Part shown: positions 7,818 through 10,437 of the stretch, piece after piece
Position numbering within the stretch: the first letter of the stretch is position 1
Layout of the letters: each line of letters opens with the position of its first letter
Origin: Acidimicrobiia bacterium
GTDB taxonomy: Bacteria; Actinomycetota; Acidimicrobiia; Acidimicrobiales; AC-14
DNA: 10,437 nucleotides
Assembly (NCBI GenBank): GCA_019244985.1
Contig: JAFASB010000042.1
Coordinates: 1 to 10,437, forward strand
Direction of reading: 5' to 3'
Notes under the pieces: generated by a model
Told to the model about the DNA's origin: nothing
What the model saw: only the letters and a program-made list of their open reading frames with translations
Databases searched by the model: none
Made by a program: the position numbers and the translations under genes

Positions 7818-8414
7818 ATGGCCGTCACCGTCTCGCCGCAGGAGTTCCACCTCGTGGAGTACGACGCGGACGAGATCGCATCGATCGCGGGGGAGCTGGC
7901 CGACAAGGTCGGGCTCGGCGACCGCGACATCCGCATCGAGGTCGACGAAAAGACGCCCCTCGGGTCGAGCGCAGTCGTGTCCCTCGACCCGATCACCATC
8001 ACGGTCGACAGCGGTGGGTTCGAGGATGCCAAGCGGCTCCGTCACCTGAGCCGGGAGAGCGTCGAAGCTGTCGTCGGCCGCCACTTCATGCGGACCAAGG
8101 ACCGGCTCGACCCTGCCTTCGGTGCACCGGCCGACGACGACGGGATCCCGATCGGCCTGTACACGGCCTGGGACATCTACGCCGTCGGGCGCCTCGAACG
8201 CCTCGGGTACCCGAGCCAGCGCGAGCGCCGCCGCTACCACTTCCGTATCCGCCACGGCTTCACCGACGCAGCCGACCGCGTCTTCGACCGTCTCTGGGCG
8301 GCTGACGCCTTGACGTGGGCCGACATCGAGGCCGCCTCCGCGGAGGCAATGGCGGCCAAGCCCGCGCCGCCGGCCAAGGCCCGGGCCAAAACGGGCCAGG
8401 GGCGGACGGCCTGA
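7818..8414 (+). CDS. Conserved hypothetical protein, operon partner of the ferritin-like protein
   Basis: I do not recognise this 198-aa family. It has no signal peptide or transmembrane segment, and looks alpha/beta: residues 1-68 suggest a strand-rich region (IRIEVDEKTPLGSSAVVSLD, then ITITVDSGG) and 69-170 are helical with a basic stretch YPSQRERRRYHFRIRHGFTD (131-150). The tail 176-198 is Ala/Pro/Lys-rich and probably disordered. The ATG lies one base after the preceding TGA with only a weak purine run before it, so translation is probably coupled. The pairing implies a shared process with the ferritin-like protein. A 14-bp perfect palindrome, GCCTCCGCGGAGGC, lies near its 3' end, and the gene stops 5 bp from the end of the convergent monooxygenase gene, so that palindrome might help end transcription. 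Confidence 0.75.
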   Translation: MAVTVSPQEFHLVEYDADEIASIAGELADKVGLGDRDIRIEVDEKTPLGSSAVVSLDPITITVDSGGFEDAKRLRHLSRESVEAVVGRHFMRTKDRLDPAFGAPADDDGIPIGLYTAWDIYAVGRLERLGYPSQRERRRYHFRIRHGFTDAADRVFDRLWAADALTWADIEAASAEAMAAKPAPPAKARAKTGQGRTA

Positions 8415-8419
8415 GGCAG

Positions 8420-8734
8420 CTAGGCCAGGTCGTGGGCCGAGATGCCGTCGAAGAGATCGATGTCGGGCGCTGTCGACAGCAGCCCTTTGCAGCTCTCGGC
8501 CATCTCGACCATCTCCTCGGAGTCGAAATGAGCCCGCTGCGCTTGCGGCGATTCCCACTTCTCGATCACCAGGTAGCGGCCGTCGCTCGTCGCCGAGGCG
8601 CACAGGTCGATGTTTCGGCACCCCGGCGCACCCCGGCTGACCACGACGTATTTGGCCAGGACAGCGAGAAGGCGGTCGGCGTCCGAGGCGTGAAAAACCA
8701 TGGTGACCACCGTTAGTGCCACCTCGTCACCCAC
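8420..8734 (-). CDS. Small ABM-domain monooxygenase-like protein
   Basis: This 104-aa protein fits the antibiotic biosynthesis monooxygenase (ABM/YgiN-like) family, small dimeric ferredoxin-like-fold proteins that oxidise quinols or polyketides without a cofactor, or act as heme-binding or stress proteins. Visible family features are an opening strand LTVVTMVF (7-14), a helix SDADRLLAVLAKY (17-29), APGCRNIDLC (36-45), the strand RYLVIEKWESPQAQRAHFDS (53-72) and a closing helix-strand with the tail PDIDLFDG (90-97). The HF of AHFDS is typical of the family. The GTG start at 8734 is favoured by TAGGTT located six bases upstream; a later GTG is possible. It stands alone on the minus strand, converging on the 198-aa gene and diverging from the sigma factor. 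Substrate unknown. Confidence 0.8.
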   Translation of the reverse strand: MGDEVALTVVTMVFHASDADRLLAVLAKYVVVSRGAPGCRNIDLCASATSDGRYLVIEKWESPQAQRAHFDSEEMVEMAESCKGLLSTAPDIDLFDGISAHDLA

Positions 8735-8746
8735 AGGCGCAACCTA
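8735..8746 (-). promoter_or_regulatory. Candidate leaderless promoter of the ABM gene
   Basis: On the minus strand TAGGTT (8746-8741) is followed by GCGCCT and then the GTG start at 8734. This is the same TAGnnT plus six-base geometry seen at nadE. A weak TTCCTG lies about 17 bases further upstream as a possible -35 box. There is no ribosome binding site in the six bases. Confidence 0.5.
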
Positions 8747-8792
8747 GCCACACCGGGGGCGAGCAGGAAGCGGCGCCCCTTGACCGAATAGG

Positions 8793-8798
8793 TATGGT
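8793..8798 (+). promoter_or_regulatory. Possible -10 box for the sigma factor gene
   Basis: TATGGT fits TAnnnT and would give an RNA leader of about 95 bases before the GTG at 8901. TTGACC at 8780-8785 looks like a -35 box but is far too close (7 bases) to pair with it. The call is tentative. Confidence 0.25.
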
Positions 8799-8843
8799 GA
8801 TGACTGACCCCCCGTGTCGCGTATCCCGCCGGAGGGAATGCTG

Positions 8844-8864
8844 ACGTCTGACGGAGACGTTTTC
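8844..8864 (+). promoter_or_regulatory. Hairpin with T-run in the sigma factor leader
   Basis: ACGTCT-GACGG-AGACGT followed by TTTC gives a 6-bp stem, five-base loop and a T-run counting the last stem base (TTTT), ending ~36 bases before the sigma start. It resembles a weak attenuator or a protein-binding inverted repeat. The stem is short, so chance is possible. Confidence 0.3.
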
Positions 8865-8900
8865 TAAAGGCCGACTCGCAGCGACACGAAGAGGACAAGC

Positions 8901-9836
8901 GTGCCCAAGGAGCGTGTCGAGCGGGACGAAGAAGATCTCGTCCGGCTCTACCTGACGGATATCGGGCAGTACCCACTGCTCACCAAAGACGACGAGGTTC
9001 GTCTCGCCAAGGCCATCGAGGCCGGCAATGAGGCGCGGTCGGTCCTTGACGCATCCGCCGACCTTCAGGCCGCCCGTCGTCGCGAGCTCCGCCGCCAGGC
9101 CATCGACGGCGAGACCGCCCAGCGCACGTTCGTCCAGTCGAACCTGCGACTGGTGGTCTCCATCGCCAAGAAGTACCAGGCGTCGGGCCTGCCGCTCCTC
9201 GACCTGATCCAGGAGGGCAACCTCGGCCTCATGCACGCCGTCGAGAAGTTCGACTGGCGCAAGGGCTTCAAGTTCTCGACGTACGCCACCTGGTGGATCC
9301 GCCAGGCCATCACCCGGGGCATCGCCAACACCGGGCGCACCATTCGCCTCCCGGTCCACGCCGGCGACACCCTGGCCCGCCTCCAGAAGGCCCGGGCCCG
9401 CCTCGAGCTCAAGCTCGGCCGCCCAGCCACGCTCTCGGAGCTGTCCGCCGAGGTCGAGATGCCCGAGGACAAGGTCACCGAGGCGCTGCGCTTCGCCGCC
9501 GAGCCCCTGTCGCTCTCCGAGCCCCTCCGCGAGGACGGCGACGCCGAGCTCGGCGACGTCGTCGAGGACCGCTCCGCCGAGTCCCCGTTCGAGGTAGCGG
9601 CCACCGCGCTGCTTCCCGAGGAGATCTCCAAGCTGCTCGGCCCCCTCGACGAGCGGGAGCGGGAGATCCTCCGCCTCCGCTTCGGCCTCGACCGCGGCGA
9701 GCCCCGCACCCTCGAAGAGGTCGGCGAGCACTTCAACCTCACCCGCGAGCGCATCCGCCAGATCGAGGCGAGAGCGATGTCGAAGCTGCGCCATCCCAGC
9801 AGCGACACCGGCGCCCGCGACCTCCTCGCCGTCTAA
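8901..9836 (+). CDS. Group 2 sigma-70 factor (RpoD/SigB-like)
   Basis: Sigma-70 proteins direct RNA polymerase to promoters. This 311-aa protein has region 1.2 (~11-43, DLVRLYLTDIGQYPLLTKDD), region 2 (~76-147) with the core-binding and -10-recognition sequences DLIQEGNLGLMHAVEKFD (101-118) and FSTYATWWIRQAI (125-137), region 3 (~150-235) and region 4 (~239-297) with the -35-binding helix-turn-helix LEEVGEHFNLTRERIRQIEA (271-290). It lacks the long acidic N-terminus of the principal sigma, so it is best placed in group 2, the non-essential relatives that read similar promoters in stationary phase or stress. The start is GTG with GAGGA five bases upstream. It diverges from the ABM gene across a 166-bp region and ends 37 bases before a strong hairpin. 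No anti-sigma factor gene is adjacent. Confidence 0.95.
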   Translation: MPKERVERDEEDLVRLYLTDIGQYPLLTKDDEVRLAKAIEAGNEARSVLDASADLQAARRRELRRQAIDGETAQRTFVQSNLRLVVSIAKKYQASGLPLLDLIQEGNLGLMHAVEKFDWRKGFKFSTYATWWIRQAITRGIANTGRTIRLPVHAGDTLARLQKARARLELKLGRPATLSELSAEVEMPEDKVTEALRFAAEPLSLSEPLREDGDAELGDVVEDRSAESPFEVAATALLPEEISKLLGPLDEREREILRLRFGLDRGEPRTLEEVGEHFNLTRERIRQIEARAMSKLRHPSSDTGARDLLAV

Positions 9837-9872
9837 CCGGCCGCCTCTTCCCCGGCACTTCCCCCGGCGTCT

Positions 9873-9911
9873 CGAGGAAATAGGGGTCGAAACTCGACCC
9901 CTATTTCCTCG
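9873..9911. terminator. Strong bidirectional hairpin terminator
   Basis: GAGGAAATAGGGGTCGA (9874-9890) is followed by the loop AAC and its exact reverse complement (9894-9910); one more C-G pair closes the base. The 18-bp stem lies 37 bases after the sigma factor stop and 16 bases beyond the 3' end of the minus-strand tRNA-Sec, so it can serve both convergent units. Minus-strand transcripts reach it after the tRNA CCA. No U-tract follows on either side, as is common in actinobacteria. It is strikingly AT-richer than its surroundings. Confidence 0.75.
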
Positions 9912-9926
9912 GAACACAGGAAGTGT

Positions 9927-10022
9927 TGGCGGAGGTGGACGGGAATCGAACCCGCCGTCGCAGGGTCGCTGCGACCAGCCGCTTTGAAGGCGGTGGGTGC
10001 CACCAGGTCACCTGACACCTCC
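9927..10022 (-). tRNA. selC: tRNA-Sec (UCA anticodon)
   Basis: This 96-nt gene includes the encoded GCCA end. It has a 7-loop CTTCAAA with anticodon TCA (tRNA 36-38), a long variable arm with a perfect 7-bp stem (GTCGCAG/CTGCGAC, loop CGACC), a T loop TTCGATT on a 5-bp stem, and a D arm with six pairs closed by the 4-base loop TGGT. Linker lengths match E. coli selC (2 nt acceptor-D, 1 nt D-anticodon), and length and UCA anticodon point to selenocysteine, not serine or leucine. Odd points: acceptor pair 8 is T8-C85, A15 is bulged in the D stem, and the outer anticodon pair is A29-C45. G67 could instead pair with C85, giving 7+6 rather than the usual bacterial 8+5. No selA, selB or selD is in the window. 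An opal suppressor is a less likely alternative. Confidence 0.85.
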
Positions 10023-10035
10023 GGCGCGGACGCTA
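10023..10035 (-). promoter_or_regulatory. Candidate tRNA-Sec promoter (-10 box)
   Basis: On the minus strand TAGCGT (10035-10030) is followed by seven bases and then the first base of the tRNA at 10022. This is normal -10 to +1 spacing, so RNA could start at the mature 5' end. CTGACA lies 20 bases upstream of the box, a little too far for an ideal -35 element. Confidence 0.45.
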
Positions 10036-10059
10036 ACTGAAGCGCAAGGCACGACTGTC

Positions 10060-10075
10060 AGGTGACTGGTCACCT
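10060..10075. promoter_or_regulatory. Perfect 16-bp palindrome, possible operator
   Basis: AGGTGAC-TG-GTCACCT is a perfect 7-bp inverted repeat with a 2-bp centre, of the size bound by a dimeric regulator. It lies between the divergent tRNA-Sec (start 38 bases away) and the microprotein (ATG 48 bases away), upstream of both -10 boxes. Half of it also belongs to the partial copy of the tRNA D arm, so it might be a by-product of that duplication. Confidence 0.35.
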
Positions 10076-10110
10076 CCTGTGTCCTCGCGGCGGTGACGTT
10101 AACGAAGGGC

Positions 10111-10123
10111 TATCGTCCGCGGC
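10111..10123 (+). promoter_or_regulatory. Candidate leaderless promoter of the microprotein
   Basis: TATCGT (10111-10116) fits TAnnnT and is separated from the ATG at 10124 by seven bases with no ribosome binding site. This matches the leaderless layout of nadE and the ABM gene and is part of the case that the 24-codon frame is real. Confidence 0.4.
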
Positions 10124-10198
10124 ATGAAGAAGCTGATCCTGCTTGCCATTCTCATCGCACTCGGAACCGTCGCGGCACGGAAGCTGCGAGCCGCCTGA
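10124..10198 (+). CDS. Candidate 24-aa membrane microprotein
   Basis: The frame ATG to TGA encodes 24 residues: two Lys after Met, a hydrophobic core LILLAILIALGTVAA (4-18) and a basic end RKLRAA. This is the profile of a single-pass membrane microprotein, and the MKKL start resembles other tiny actinobacterial membrane proteins such as the DLW-39 family, though the tail of that family is absent. A TATCGT box seven bases upstream fits leaderless expression. Against it, the last 47 bases overlap the 3' end of the HAD-type gene on the opposite strand, and such a short frame can occur by chance. No function can be assigned. Confidence 0.4.
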   Translation: MKKLILLAILIALGTVAARKLRAA

Positions 10199-10437
10199 GG
10201 TCGTCGAACCTCGACGGCGGCGGCGCCAGATGACGTCGCCTCCATAAAAAGGCGGCCACGCCGCCTGCGATGAGTGCGGTGGCGCCGACTGCGGTCGGGG
10301 CGGGCGGCGGTGTCGGCACCCGGTCCCGGAGCCGCACCGGCCGCTCGAACTTCCGGACTTCCCACTCGCGTTCGCGAGCGACGCGTGCCAATTCGCGATC
10401 GGGATTCACGACGACGGGGTGGCCGACGGCTTCCAGC
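10152..10437 (-). CDS. HAD-IB (SerB-like) phosphatase, C-terminal end (partial)
   Basis: The frame runs in from the right edge; ~94 codons are visible, ending at the TGA 10154-10152. The first residues, LEAVGHPVVVNPDRELARVA followed by REREWEVRKF, match the end of the HAD-IB phosphatase fold (usually G-x-P-V-A-V-NPD-x-x-L). After this comes a Pro-rich linker (TPPPAPTA), one probable transmembrane segment (GATALIAGGVAAFLW), Arg residues and a basic tail. C-terminal membrane anchors occur in actinobacterial HAD-IB hydrolases linked to lipid or phospholipid metabolism; that link is recalled, not seen. The catalytic DxDxT and start lie outside the window. Its 3' end overlaps the microprotein frame on the other strand. 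Confidence 0.8.
   Translation of the reverse strand, partial: LEAVGHPVVVNPDRELARVAREREWEVRKFERPVRLRDRVPTPPPAPTAVGATALIAGGVAAFLWRRRHLAPPPSRFDDLRRLAASVPRRFRVR

Noticed and set aside
6857..8032. 391-codon minus-strand frame across the gap and the ferritin-like gene
   Set aside because: No domain, no start signal, spans the antisense of two well-supported genes and the gap; typical GC-bias open frame.
7731..8621. 296-codon minus-strand frame overlapping the 198-aa and ABM genes
   Set aside because: Overlaps the ABM gene in another frame on the same strand and is antisense to the 198-aa gene; composition is unlike a protein.
8727..9917. 396-codon minus-strand frame opposite the sigma factor
   Set aside because: Shadow frame; the sigma factor on the plus strand shows all conserved regions.
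1..10437. Mobile elements, CRISPR arrays, phage genes, selenoprotein genes with in-frame TGA
   Set aside because: No transposase or integrase motif, no regularly spaced repeats, and no visible gene extends through an in-frame TGA with an obvious SECIS-like context.

Overview
The window is chromosomal DNA of a high-GC Gram-positive-type bacterium, most likely a free-living actinobacterium, possibly Acidimicrobiia. The evidence is the strong G/C bias at third codon positions, frequent GTG starts, actinobacterial-style leaderless -10 boxes (TAnnnT a few bases before the start codon), a large two-module GlnE, an LAxTG wall-sorting signal and an Arg/Ala-rich proteome. The species call is inference. 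I see no insertion sequence, phage gene or CRISPR array.

Layout. Bases 1-218 (+) are the last ~70 codons of a type I glutamine synthetase (glnA). Facing it is a minus-strand cluster read from 5074 down to 426. It holds glnE (the adenylyltransferase that modifies glutamine synthetase), a membrane-anchored polysaccharide deacetylase whose GTG start overlaps the glnE stop by four bases, and a small secreted protein with an LAFTG wall-sorting signal. A broken fibronectin-III-like remnant and a hairpin lie where this cluster meets glnA. Diverging from glnE, with only 27 bp between, is nadE (5102-6811, +), the glutamine-dependent NAD+ synthetase. After ~340 bp with no supportable gene comes a two-gene unit (7151-8414, +): a ferritin-like conserved protein and an unrecognised 198-aa protein. 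A small ABM-family monooxygenase gene (8420-8734, -) converges on it. A group 2 sigma-70 factor gene (8901-9836, +) diverges from the monooxygenase gene and ends at a near-perfect 18-bp hairpin. On the other side of that hairpin, on the minus strand, is a selenocysteine tRNA gene (9927-10022) with UCA anticodon, a long variable arm and encoded CCA. Last come a candidate 24-codon membrane microprotein (10124-10198, +) and, convergent and overlapping with it, the C-terminal end of a HAD-type phosphatase (10152-10437, -).

How it fits together. GlnA and GlnE form an enzyme/regulator pair for nitrogen assimilation, and NadE also uses glutamine as its nitrogen donor, so the left half centres on glutamine, with two cell-envelope genes behind glnE. 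The right half is mixed housekeeping. The most interesting points are the unusual tRNA-Sec (helix irregularities, an inverted partial copy of its own D arm just upstream, and a -10 box placed so that transcription could start at the mature 5' end), the repeated leaderless promoter pattern, the overlapping convergent microprotein, and the frameshifted FN3 remnant. I found no clear new multi-gene system.
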